This document shows, one piece after another, positions 44,879 through 52,487 of a stretch of 64,000 nucleotides of DNA. Both the position numbers and the translations under genes were made by a program. A model generated the notes under the pieces. It had not been told where the DNA came from and searched no databases. It saw nothing but the letters and a program-made list of their open reading frames with translations. The stretch is from positions 1,610,685-1,674,684 of the forward strand of contig NZ_CP054919.1 of NCBI RefSeq assembly GCF_013364235.1, given 5' to 3'. The stretch comes from Kitasatospora sp. NA04385 (GTDB lineage: Bacteria > Actinomycetota > Actinomycetes > Streptomycetales > Streptomycetaceae). Positions within the stretch are counted from its first letter, which is position 1, and the number at the start of each line of letters is the position of its first letter.

Positions 44879-45035
44879 TCCAGGGGCTCGGGGAACGGCG
44901 AGGCCGTGGCTGCTGCGGGTTCACTGCCGTGGCGCGCAGCTGCTTCGGGTGCTGTTCAGGACACGCAGCAGCACGGACACACCGATGGGCTCCGGCCGTC
45001 AGCAGCATCGACTCGCCGTTCCCCGAGCCCCTGGA
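44879..45035. repeat. Dispersed palindromic element R3 (long form, inverted orientation)
   Basis: A 157-bp element between converging genes. Its outer 24 bases (core CAGGGGCTCGGGGAACGG) are perfectly repeated in inverse at the other end. Read on the minus strand the interior matches R2 and R4 (ACGGCCGGAGCCCATCGG, TCCGTGCTGCTGCGTGT). Confidence 0.9.
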
Positions 45036-45050
45036 TGTGCGCGTTCCGCC

Positions 45051-45689
45051 TCAGCAGAACGCCAGCACCGCCCCCGTCGCCACCGAGCAGCGCGCCGCCG
45101 CCCGCAGTTGCAGGCAGATGAACGACTCGGTGCCGTAGCGCCGCCAGCCCTCCGCCGCCGGGTCGTCCGCCTCCACCGCCTCCTCGACCTCCGCGGAGTC
45201 CGGTTCGAGGTCGTCCGGCAGGCCCAGGGCCCGGGCGAGTTCGTCGAGTTCGGCCAGCAGCCGCACCGAGGAGCCGAGCAGGCCGCCGCTCAGTTCGAAG
45301 TCGGCCAGGACGGGGGCGAAGTCCACCGGCGCGTAGTAGCCCTCGCAGTCCGAGTGGTGGATCAGGTGGTCGAACGGGCCGGGCCGCTCGTCCGGGACGT
45401 CCTCGTAGGCCGCGCGCAGCACCGGGTCGTCGGTGGCCCGCTCGCCCTCCGCCAGGGGTTCGGGCAGCTTCCCGTGCGCGGCCAGGTGCGCGGCGAGGCG
45501 GCGCAGCGCGTGCAGGCCGGAGTAGCCCCAGATCCGGTCGCCGAAGCGCGGCCCGTCCTCCGGCTCGCGCCACCCCGGCAGCCCTTCGGCGGTCAGCACC
45601 CGGGCGATCTCCGCGCACTGCGCGCGGAACCAGTCGGCCGTCTCCTCGTCGGCGCCGATCAGCGCGCCCACCATCACGTCGAGTCCCAT
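45051..45689 (-). CDS. Conserved hypothetical protein, 212 aa
   Basis: An acidic soluble protein starting MGLDVMVGALIGADEETADW. It contains GDRIWGYSGLHALRRLAAHL, DHLIHHSDCEGYYAPVDFAP and a C-terminal GTESFICLQLRAAARCSVAT. The HHSDCEGYY segment could be an active or binding site, but I do not recognise the family. ATG 45689 follows CAGGAT (45697-45702) by seven bases, consistent with a leaderless transcript. It converges with the ArsR-type gene across element R3. Confidence 0.75.
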   Translation of the reverse strand: MGLDVMVGALIGADEETADWFRAQCAEIARVLTAEGLPGWREPEDGPRFGDRIWGYSGLHALRRLAAHLAAHGKLPEPLAEGERATDDPVLRAAYEDVPDERPGPFDHLIHHSDCEGYYAPVDFAPVLADFELSGGLLGSSVRLLAELDELARALGLPDDLEPDSAEVEEAVEADDPAAEGWRRYGTESFICLQLRAAARCSVATGAVLAFC

Positions 45690-45793
45690 GGCCGCGATCC
45701 TGCCACCGGGCGCCGACAGCGGCCGCGGCCCGCCCCCGGCACGCCCCCCGGTGCACCCTCGGCGCGCGCCCGAATGATCGTCAACTCGCTTCC

Positions 45794-45834
45794 GGTATAG
45801 ACCTGTTGACGAGTTGGTCCAGTCCACTTACCCT
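45794..45834 (+). promoter_or_regulatory. Promoter of the GH18 chitinase gene with two DasR-like sites
   Basis: GGTATAGACC (45794-45803) and GGTCCAGTCC (45816-45825) are imperfect DasR-type elements flanking TTGACG (45806-45811). TACCCT (45829-45834) lies 17 bases further and fits a -10 box. The string TAGACCTnTTGAC is shared with the GH19 chitinase promoter. Confidence 0.75.
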
Positions 45835-45893
45835 CCTGAGTGCCGCTCCCGGCACCCCTGTACGGAACCCCCCACACCAGACAGGGAGTACCG

Positions 45894-48182
45894 ATGCACG
45901 TCCGCTCCAGGCAATGGCTCAGGGCCCGCCTGCTGGCCCTGCTCGCCGCGCTCGCACTGCCGATGGCCCTGCTCGCCGCCACGCCCGCGCACGCCGCGGC
46001 CAAACTGACCGCCACCTTCACCGGCGACAACTACGGGTCCTGGTGGAAGGGCACGTTCATCGTGAAGAACCCCAACGCGACCGCCGTCACCGGCTGGACG
46101 CTGGAGTTCGACCTGCCCCCGGGCGTCACCATGACGGGCACCTACAACGGCACCTCGACCACCACCGGCAGCCACGTGGTCGCCACCAACGCGTACTACA
46201 ACGCGACGGTGCCGGCGAACGGCTCGACCGAGCCGTACAGCTTCTGGTTCATCGGCAACGGACCGATCACCGCCCCGCTCAACTGCCGCGTCAACGGCGA
46301 CAAGTGCGACGGCACCCCGGACGTCCCGCCGACCGCGCCGGGCGCCCCGGCGCTGGTCGACGCGACCGCGCACAGCCTCTCGCTGAGCTGGACGGCCGCG
46401 GGCAGGGGCGACTTCCCGGTCGCCTCGTACGACGTGCTGAACGGCTCGGTGATCCTCGGCTCGGCCACCGGCACCTCCACCACGCTGACCGGCCTGACCC
46501 CGGCCACCACGTACGGCCTCACCGTCCGGGCCAAGGACACCCGCGGCAACACCGGCCCGGTCAGCCCGGTGCTGAGCGCCGCCACCGTCGACCCGGCCAC
46601 CGACACCGTGCCGCCCACCGCGCCCGGCAGCCTGCGCTCCACCGGCGTCACCAGCACCGGCGTCTCGCTGGCCTGGAACGCCGCCACCGACAACAAGCGG
46701 GTCGCCGCCTACGACGTCTACCAGGGCGCCACCCTGGTGCAGACCGTCGGCGGCAGCACCACCACCGCCACCGTCGGCCAGCTCTCCCCCGCCACCCCGT
46801 ACGCCTTCACCGTGAAGGCCCGGGACGCCGCCGACAACAACTCCCCCGCCTCCAACACGCTGAACGTCACCACCGGCGACCTCGCCGGGCCCGGCAAGTA
46901 CTCCCGGGTCGGCTACTTCGTGCAGTGGGGCATCTACGGCCGCCAGTACTTCGTCAAGAACCTCGACACCTCCGGCAGCGCCGCCAAGCTCGACGTCGTC
47001 AACTACGCCTTCGAGAACATCGACCCGGTCAACCTGACCTGCCTGGCGGGCGTCACCAAGGGCACCACCGCCAACCCGCAGGACCCCGACCAGGGCACCG
47101 GCGCCGGTGACGCCGACGCCGACTACGCCCGTCCGATGAGCGCCGCCCAGTCCGTGGACGGCGTCGCCGACGACGGCTGGTCGCCGCTGCGCGGCAACCT
47201 CAACCAGCTGAAGAAGCTGAAGGCGAAGTACCCGAACCTGAAGGTCGTGGTCTCGCTCGGCGGCTGGACGTACTCCAAGTACTTCTCGGACGCGGCCGCC
47301 ACCGACGCCTCCCGCAAGAAGCTGGTCTCCTCCTGCATCGACATCTGGATCAAGGGCAACCTGCCGTCCTACAACGGCGCGGGCGGCCCCGGCACCGGCG
47401 CCGGCATCTTCGACGGCATCGACCTCGACTGGGAGTGGCCCGGCTCGCCCGACGGCCACGCCGGCAACCACTACTCCGCCGCCGACAAGCAGAACCTGAC
47501 CCTGCTGCTGGCCGAGTTCCGCCGCCAGCTCGACGCCCTCGGCGGCTCGCACAAGCTGCTCACCGCCTTCACCCCCGCCGACCCGGCCAAGATCGGCCAG
47601 GGCTGGGACCTCGCGCAGATCTTCCAGTCCCTCGACATCGCCAACGTCCAGGGCTACGACTTCCACGGCTCCGGCAGCGACAACTCGTGGGAGCCGAACC
47701 GGACCGGCCAGCAGGCCAACCTGTACACCGACCCCGCCGACCCGTACCCGTTCCACTTCTCGATCGAGAACGCCGTCAAGACCTACCTCGACGCCGGGGT
47801 CAACCCGCGCAAGCTCACCATCGGCTTCCCGTTCTACGGCCGCGGCTGGCAGAACGTCACCGACGGCGGCACGCACGGCGCCTGGCAGGCCGCGGGCGGC
47901 GCCGCACCCGGCCAGTTCGCCGAGGAGGCGGGCACCCGTGGCTACAACAACCTGATCACCTCGGTGCCCAACCTGACCGTCTACCACGACCCGGTCTCGG
48001 TCTCCACCTACGGCTACACCGGCAACGGCGGCCAGTGGTGGACCTTCGACGACACCTGGTCGATCGCCCAGAAGACCGCCTGGCTCAAGTCCAAGAACCT
48101 GCTGGGCGTCATGGTCTGGGAGATGTCCGGCGACACCCCGTCCGGCACCCTGATGAACGCCCTGGACACCGGCCTGAAGTGA
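45894..48182 (+). CDS. Secreted GH18 chitinase with CBM2 and two FnIII domains
   Basis: A 762-residue precursor. Signal peptide 1-35 (ALLAALALPMALLAATPAHA). A CBM2-type module covers about 36-140 (FTGDNYGSWWKGTFIVKNPN, GWTLEFDLPPGVTMTG), then two fibronectin type III domains (about 143-230 and 240-335). The GH18 catalytic domain (about 342-762) has YFVQWGIYGRQYF, VVSLGGWTYS and the catalytic DGIDLDWEW with the acid Glu 514. It hydrolyses chitin with retention. GGGAG precedes ATG 45894. It matches Streptomyces ChiC/ChiD-type enzymes and should act with the GH19 enzyme under DasR control. Confidence 0.95.
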   Translation: MHVRSRQWLRARLLALLAALALPMALLAATPAHAAAKLTATFTGDNYGSWWKGTFIVKNPNATAVTGWTLEFDLPPGVTMTGTYNGTSTTTGSHVVATNAYYNATVPANGSTEPYSFWFIGNGPITAPLNCRVNGDKCDGTPDVPPTAPGAPALVDATAHSLSLSWTAAGRGDFPVASYDVLNGSVILGSATGTSTTLTGLTPATTYGLTVRAKDTRGNTGPVSPVLSAATVDPATDTVPPTAPGSLRSTGVTSTGVSLAWNAATDNKRVAAYDVYQGATLVQTVGGSTTTATVGQLSPATPYAFTVKARDAADNNSPASNTLNVTTGDLAGPGKYSRVGYFVQWGIYGRQYFVKNLDTSGSAAKLDVVNYAFENIDPVNLTCLAGVTKGTTANPQDPDQGTGAGDADADYARPMSAAQSVDGVADDGWSPLRGNLNQLKKLKAKYPNLKVVVSLGGWTYSKYFSDAAATDASRKKLVSSCIDIWIKGNLPSYNGAGGPGTGAGIFDGIDLDWEWPGSPDGHAGNHYSAADKQNLTLLLAEFRRQLDALGGSHKLLTAFTPADPAKIGQGWDLAQIFQSLDIANVQGYDFHGSGSDNSWEPNRTGQQANLYTDPADPYPFHFSIENAVKTYLDAGVNPRKLTIGFPFYGRGWQNVTDGGTHGAWQAAGGAAPGQFAEEAGTRGYNNLITSVPNLTVYHDPVSVSTYGYTGNGGQWWTFDDTWSIAQKTAWLKSKNLLGVMVWEMSGDTPSGTLMNALDTGLK

Positions 48183-48242
48183 CCCCGGGACGCGGGTGCG
48201 GGGCGGCCCCCCGAATCCCAACCCCCGCGCCCGTCCGCACCG

Positions 48243-48273
48243 CCCGCCCGGGAGGCGACCCCTCCCGGGCGGG
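48243..48273. terminator. Hairpin terminator between GH18 chitinase and flavoprotein genes
   Basis: CCCGCCCGGGAGG pairs perfectly with CCTCCCGGGCGGG (13 bp) across CGACC, between converging genes. Confidence 0.85.
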
Positions 48274-48293
48274 CCCGCGCCCACCCGCTGCGG

Positions 48294-49586
48294 CTACCGC
48301 CCGGCGACCGAGGCCAGCTTGCGCGCCGCCCGGTGGTCCCGCATCAACTGCGCGAACGTGGTGTGCCCCTGGGTGGTCCGGGCGAACGCCCGCCACGCCG
48401 GGTTGATCACCGACACCGCCAGGTGGAACAGGTACGGGCGCTTCTCGAACGAGGCCAGCATGACCTTCCCGGCCCGCATCTCCACCCCCAGCCCGGCCTT
48501 GATCGCGAACGCGTAGTTCAGCGCCTGCCGCCGCACGTCCGCCGCGCCGCCCGCCTCGGCCACCTGCACCGCCCACTCACCGGCCAGCCGGCCCGAGCGC
48601 AGCGCGTACGAGATGCCCTCCCGGGTCCACGGCTCCAGCAGCCCGGCCGCGTCGCCCGCGACCAGCACCCGGCCGCGCGACAGCGGCGAGTCCTCGGCCC
48701 GGCAGCGCGTCAGGTGCCCGGACTCCACCAGCGGCTCGAACCCGGACAGGCCCAGGCGGCGGATGTACGCCGCCAGGTACTCCTTGGTCCGCTCGCCCTC
48801 GCCGCGGGCCGAGATCACGCCGACCGTCAGCGTCCCCGAGTCGGTCTTCGGGAACACCCAGCCGTAACTGCCCGGCAGCGGGCCCCAGTCCAGGTGGATC
48901 CGGCCCGCCCAGGCCCGCGCCACCGACTCCGGGACGGGGATCTCCGCCTCCAGGCCCAGGTCGATCTGGTCGAAGCTGACGCCGACGTGCCGGCCGATCC
49001 GGCCGGCCGAGCCGTCCGCGCCGACCACCGCCCGCGCCTCCACCTTCCGGCCGCCCGCCAGCGTCACGAACACCGTGCGGCTGTCGCCGCCCTGCTGCTC
49101 CACGCCCGTCGCGGTCACGCCGGTCACCAGCACCGCGCCGGCCTGCTCGGCGGCCTGCACCAGGCGCAGGTCGAACTCGTCCCGGTTGACCACGCCGAAC
49201 AGCATCCGCTTCGAGCGCCGGGTCCGCGTCCACCTCCCGTTCAGCGCGAAGGTCACCGCCGAGATGCGGTCCTGGAGCGGCAGTTTGAAGTCCTCCGGCA
49301 GCGAGTCCCGCGAGGGGCCGATGATGCCGCCGCCGCAGGTCTTGTACCGGGGGTGCTCGGCCTTGTCGAGCAGCAGCACCCGCCGGCCCCGGGAGGCCGC
49401 CGCGTACGCCGCCGAGGAGCCCGCCGGGCCCGCGCCGACCACCACGACGTCCCACACGCCGTCGAGCGCGGCCGCCGCCTCGGCGTCCTGCGCGTCCTGC
49501 GGGTCGGTGCCCGCGAACTCCTCCGACGCCCCGTCACCGGTGTCGTCGGCGAGGGCCTGGTCCTGGGTGCTACCGGTGTCAGTCAC
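48294..49586 (-). CDS. Geranylgeranyl reductase family FAD-dependent oxidoreductase
   Basis: A 430-residue flavoprotein. After a 45-residue acidic N-terminus comes the FAD dinucleotide fold DVVVVGAGPAGSSAAYAAAS, then YKTCGGGIIGPSR (the conserved Cys-Gly-Gly of the family), VVGADGSAGRIGRHVG and LVAGDAAGLLEPWTREGI. Relatives saturate isoprenoid double bonds, for example MenJ on menaquinone side chains. Streptomycetes contain partly saturated menaquinones, so that substrate is plausible (inference). GTG 49586 follows TAGGAT (49595-49600) by eight bases, a leaderless pattern. Confidence 0.88.
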   Translation of the reverse strand: MTDTGSTQDQALADDTGDGASEEFAGTDPQDAQDAEAAAALDGVWDVVVVGAGPAGSSAAYAAASRGRRVLLLDKAEHPRYKTCGGGIIGPSRDSLPEDFKLPLQDRISAVTFALNGRWTRTRRSKRMLFGVVNRDEFDLRLVQAAEQAGAVLVTGVTATGVEQQGGDSRTVFVTLAGGRKVEARAVVGADGSAGRIGRHVGVSFDQIDLGLEAEIPVPESVARAWAGRIHLDWGPLPGSYGWVFPKTDSGTLTVGVISARGEGERTKEYLAAYIRRLGLSGFEPLVESGHLTRCRAEDSPLSRGRVLVAGDAAGLLEPWTREGISYALRSGRLAGEWAVQVAEAGGAADVRRQALNYAFAIKAGLGVEMRAGKVMLASFEKRPYLFHLAVSVINPAWRAFARTTQGHTTFAQLMRDHRAARKLASVAGR

Positions 49587-49708
49587 GGTCGCCCATCCTA
49601 ATCTGCCCGCCCTCCCGCACGGCCCTGCCCCGCCCCGCCCGCCGCCGATCCCCTCCGCCCAGGTCAACCCCCTTGCCAAGCCCGCCCCGAACCGCTTCAG
49701 TGGCCCCC

Positions 49709-50239
49709 ATGCCCCACATCGCGCTCCCCACCGACGCCCCCGGCATCCGGGGCCTGCTCGCCGCCAAGCCCGCCTCCGGCCTGCGCCTGAGCGAACTCGC
49801 CGAACAACTGCTGCGCGGCGAGTCGCCGTTGAGCGCGGGCGAACGCGAGCTGATCGCCGCCTACGTCTCCTCCCTCAACCGCACCCGCTACTGCGCCGGC
49901 GCCCACGGCGCCACCGCCGCCCACCGCCTCGACGGGGACTTCGCCCTGGTCGAGGCCGTCCAGACCGACCTGGCCACCGCCCCCGTCACCGACCTGATGC
50001 GCGCGCTGCTCCAACTCGCCGCCAAGGTCGCCGACAGCGGACTGTCCGTCACCGCCGAGGACGTCGCCGCCGCGAAGGCCGCCGGCGCCGACGACGAGAC
50101 CGTCCACGACACCGTCCTGATCGCCGCCGCCTTCTGCATGTACAACCGCTACGTCGACGGCCTCGCCGCCCTCACCCCCGAGGACCCGGCCGCCTACCGC
50201 GCCATCGGCGCCCACCTGGCCGCCAACGGCTACCTCTAG
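49709..50239 (+). CDS. AhpD-like / carboxymuconolactone decarboxylase family protein
   Basis: A 176-residue helical protein with the core region LSAGERELIAAYVSSLNRTR, YCAGAHGATAAHRLDGD and VHDTVLIAAAFCMYNRYVDG. In AhpD-like peroxidases this region has a CxxC pair; here the first Cys is replaced (NRTRYC), leaving one Cys and the His five positions downstream. A thiol peroxidase activity of the usual kind is thus unlikely. A TTG at 49673 could extend it by 12 residues. It is divergent from the flavoprotein gene (122 bases) and ends 19 bases before R4. Confidence 0.78.
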   Translation: MPHIALPTDAPGIRGLLAAKPASGLRLSELAEQLLRGESPLSAGERELIAAYVSSLNRTRYCAGAHGATAAHRLDGDFALVEAVQTDLATAPVTDLMRALLQLAAKVADSGLSVTAEDVAAAKAAGADDETVHDTVLIAAAFCMYNRYVDGLAALTPEDPAAYRAIGAHLAANGYL

Positions 50240-50258
50240 ACAGCCGAGCGTGCACCAT

Positions 50259-50412
50259 TCAGGGGCCCGGGGAACGGCGGGTCCGTGCTGCTGGTGGCCG
50301 GAGCCCATCGAAGGTCGAAGCTGCTGCGTGTAGTGAACAGAACCAAAAGCAGACGCACCCAACGGCAGTGCACCGTCAGCAGCCCCGGGCTCGCCGTTCC
50401 CCGAGCCCCCGG
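50259..50412. repeat. Dispersed palindromic element R4 (long form)
   Basis: A 154-bp element with the same arms as R2 and an interior nearly identical to it (GGTCCGTGCTGCTGGTGG, GGAGCCCATCGAAGG, CAGTGCACCGTCAGCAG). It contains the stop codon of the DUF4184 gene (50376-50378). Confidence 0.9.
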
Positions 50413-51095
50413 CGGTGCTCTCCCAGGCCGAGCAGGGCAGCTCCCACCGCGAGGCCCGCGCCCGCGCCGAAGCAGGCCTCGTCGACGAACCCGCGCTCGC
50501 GGCGGCGCACCCGCTCGGCCGCGCCCGCCAGCGCCGTCGCGGCCAGCAGCGCCGCGGTGCCCCTCCGGCTCTCCCGCCAGGGCCCGGCGTACCGGGCGAG
50601 GACGGCCAGCCCGGCCAGTGACGTCCCGTACTGCAGGGCGCCGTGCAGCGGGACGCCGCCGACCCGGCGCTCCAGGACGGGCAGGGCGCGGACCCCGGCC
50701 CGGCCGTGGTGGGTGAAGGAGTCCCAGACCAGGTGGGTGGCCGCGCCGACGGCCGACGCCCCGGCGATCCAGGGGAGTTCACCGGCCGTCGGGCGCCCGG
50801 CGGGCACCACCGCGTTCCACCGGCCGGGCACCGCCGCCCGCAGGGGCTCGCGCCACAGGCCGTACCACCCGGCGACCAGCCCGGCGCCGATCGCCGCGTC
50901 GACGGTCGGCGCCGCCCACCACCGGTGCGTCAACCCGCCGTGCCGGTAGACCCCCCGGACGAGGGACTCCGCGAAGAACGGCACGTCGGGCGCCATCGAA
51001 CCGGCGACCAGCCCGGCGGCGACCAGCGCGCCCCGGCGCTTCGCGGCGCGCAGGCCGGGCAGGACGGCGGCGGCGTGGCTGAGGGTGAACGGCAT
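50376..51095 (-). CDS. DUF4184 family membrane protein
   Basis: A 239-residue protein. The start MPFTLSHAAAVLPGLRA and the segments GSMAPDVPFFAESLVRG and HLVWDSFTHHGRAG are typical of DUF4184 proteins, which resemble membrane-bound metal-dependent hydrolases (YdjM-like) through conserved His and Asp residues. Five or six membrane helices are likely. The last 12-13 residues (GLGERRARGC) are encoded inside element R4, so the natural C-terminus has probably been replaced. R5 lies upstream of the start, so the gene is bracketed by two copies of the repeat. Confidence 0.82.
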   Translation of the reverse strand: MPFTLSHAAAVLPGLRAAKRRGALVAAGLVAGSMAPDVPFFAESLVRGVYRHGGLTHRWWAAPTVDAAIGAGLVAGWYGLWREPLRAAVPGRWNAVVPAGRPTAGELPWIAGASAVGAATHLVWDSFTHHGRAGVRALPVLERRVGGVPLHGALQYGTSLAGLAVLARYAGPWRESRRGTAALLAATALAGAAERVRRRERGFVDEACFGAGAGLAVGAALLGLGEHRRGLGERRARGC

Positions 51096-51130
51096 GCCCC
51101 CATCCTGCCCGCTCCCCCTGGGGAGCCCCG

Positions 51131-51251
51131 CCGGGAACTCGGGGAACGGCGAGTCCGTGCTGCTGCGTGTAGTGAACAGAACCAGCAGCAGACGCGCCCA
51201 ACGGCAGTGAACCGTCAGCAGCCACGGACTCGCCGTTCCCCGAGCCCCTGA
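51131..51251. repeat. Dispersed palindromic element R5 (short form)
   Basis: A roughly 120-bp element. CTCGGGGAACGGCGAGTCC near the left end is perfectly repeated in inverse near the right end; the outermost left bases have decayed. It lacks the internal segment present between the two GTGCTGCTG copies of R2 and R4. Confidence 0.88.
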
Positions 51252-51286
51252 ATGCGCGCGCTCTGCCGAGCCCCCGGCACGGGCTC

Positions 51287-52336
51287 TCATCGCGCGGGCG
51301 CCACCCCCGTCGCGGCGGGCCGCCCGCCCTCCAGGTAGCGCAGTTCGCCCACCGCCCGGGCCTCCAGCGCGGCGGTCAGCCGACGCATCCGGGCGGCGGG
51401 CAGCATCTCGGCGGCCTCCCGGAGCGTCGCGAAGTGCCAGTCGCGCAGCTCCCCGGCGGGCAGCCGCAGCCGCAGCACCTGGGAGGGGCCGAGCCGTCCG
51501 CCGTCGTAGACCAGCCGCAGCCCGCCGCGGCCGCGGCCCGCGCCGGGCTCCCAGTCGACGGCGAGCAGCCGCAGCTCCTCCGGGCGCAGCCGCAGGCCGA
51601 GCTCCTCGGCGACCTCGCGGACGCCCGCGGCGGTGGGCGGCTCCCCGCGCTCCACCACGCCGCCGGGGAACTCCCAGTGCGGCTTGTAGGCGGGGTCGAC
51701 CAGCAGCACCCGGTCCCGGTCGTCGAAGAGCAGCACCGCGGCGGCCACGGTGTCCCCGTCGCCGCCCTCGCTGCGCACGATCGGGCAGCGGGCGGCGCCG
51801 CTGCGCACCAGTTCGGCGATCCGCTCGGCGCTCTGGCGCGGGGTCAGCACCCCGTTGTCGACCATCCGGGCGTCCCCGGCCAGCCAGCCCCGGGCGGTGA
51901 GGTACGCGGGCAGCGCCTCGCGGGCGCGCCGGCGCAGCGCCGCGGTGGCCTCCGGGTCCCCCGGGACGTCCTCCCGGGTGGCGATCCGGGCCCGCAGGAT
52001 GGTCTCGACGGGGTCGAGGACGACGTGGTGGACGGGGATGCCCCGGCCCGCGAGCGAGCCGAAGATCTCGTCGCGGTGCTCCTGGCGCAGCAGCGTGGCG
52101 GGGACGACGACCGGCCCGTCCGCCTCGGCGGCGAGCGCGGCGGCGGTCTCGGCGGTCAGCCGCCGCCAGGCGGGCGACTCGGGGAAGTCCGCGATCTCCG
52201 GCCGGGCGGCCCGCAGCGCGGGCCCCAGGGTGTCCGGGTCGAACAGCAGGCTTCCCGGCAGCAGTCGGACCAACTCCCGGCAGGCGCTCGTCTTGCCCGC
52301 CCCGAACGCCCCATTGACCCAGACGATCACAAGCAT
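51287..52336 (-). CDS. P-loop kinase-like / Nudix hydrolase fusion
   Basis: A 349-residue two-domain protein. Residues 1 to about 180 form an AAA_33/zeta-toxin-like P-loop domain with Walker A GAFGAGKTS (9-17), the Asp in LLFDPDTLGP and an Arg-rich lid (RARIATREDV). Residues about 195-330 form a Nudix domain with the box GGVVERGEPPTAAGVREVAE ending ELGL (about 225-248), intact for metal-dependent pyrophosphate hydrolysis. The pairing suggests phosphorylation and clearing of a small nucleotide or sugar phosphate; the substrate is unknown. No antitoxin partner is adjacent, so a zeta-type toxin role is unlikely. Confidence 0.88.
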   Translation of the reverse strand: MLVIVWVNGAFGAGKTSACRELVRLLPGSLLFDPDTLGPALRAARPEIADFPESPAWRRLTAETAAALAAEADGPVVVPATLLRQEHRDEIFGSLAGRGIPVHHVVLDPVETILRARIATREDVPGDPEATAALRRRAREALPAYLTARGWLAGDARMVDNGVLTPRQSAERIAELVRSGAARCPIVRSEGGDGDTVAAAVLLFDDRDRVLLVDPAYKPHWEFPGGVVERGEPPTAAGVREVAEELGLRLRPEELRLLAVDWEPGAGRGRGGLRLVYDGGRLGPSQVLRLRLPAGELRDWHFATLREAAEMLPAARMRRLTAALEARAVGELRYLEGGRPAATGVAPAR

Positions 52337-52487
52337 CCCTGCCCCTCCTCGGCGGCCCGGCCGTGCACCGGGCAGCGCGGGGCTCCGGCCCCCGCGCCAT
52401 CCCAGTGGTACCCACTCCCCGGCCTCCTGAAAGGGCGCTCCGCGGGGCGGGTTGCGCGCCGGAGCGCGCGCCGGGCCGCCGGGCGGG

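Noticed and set aside
19556..51251. R1-R5 as ordinary rho-independent terminators
   Set aside because: They are much longer than terminator hairpins and share loop-proximal sequence and an orientation, as a dispersed repeat family would. A secondary terminator role is still possible.
51287..52336. Kinase-Nudix fusion as a zeta toxin
   Set aside because: There is no epsilon-type antitoxin gene next to it, and fusion to an intact Nudix domain points to metabolism.
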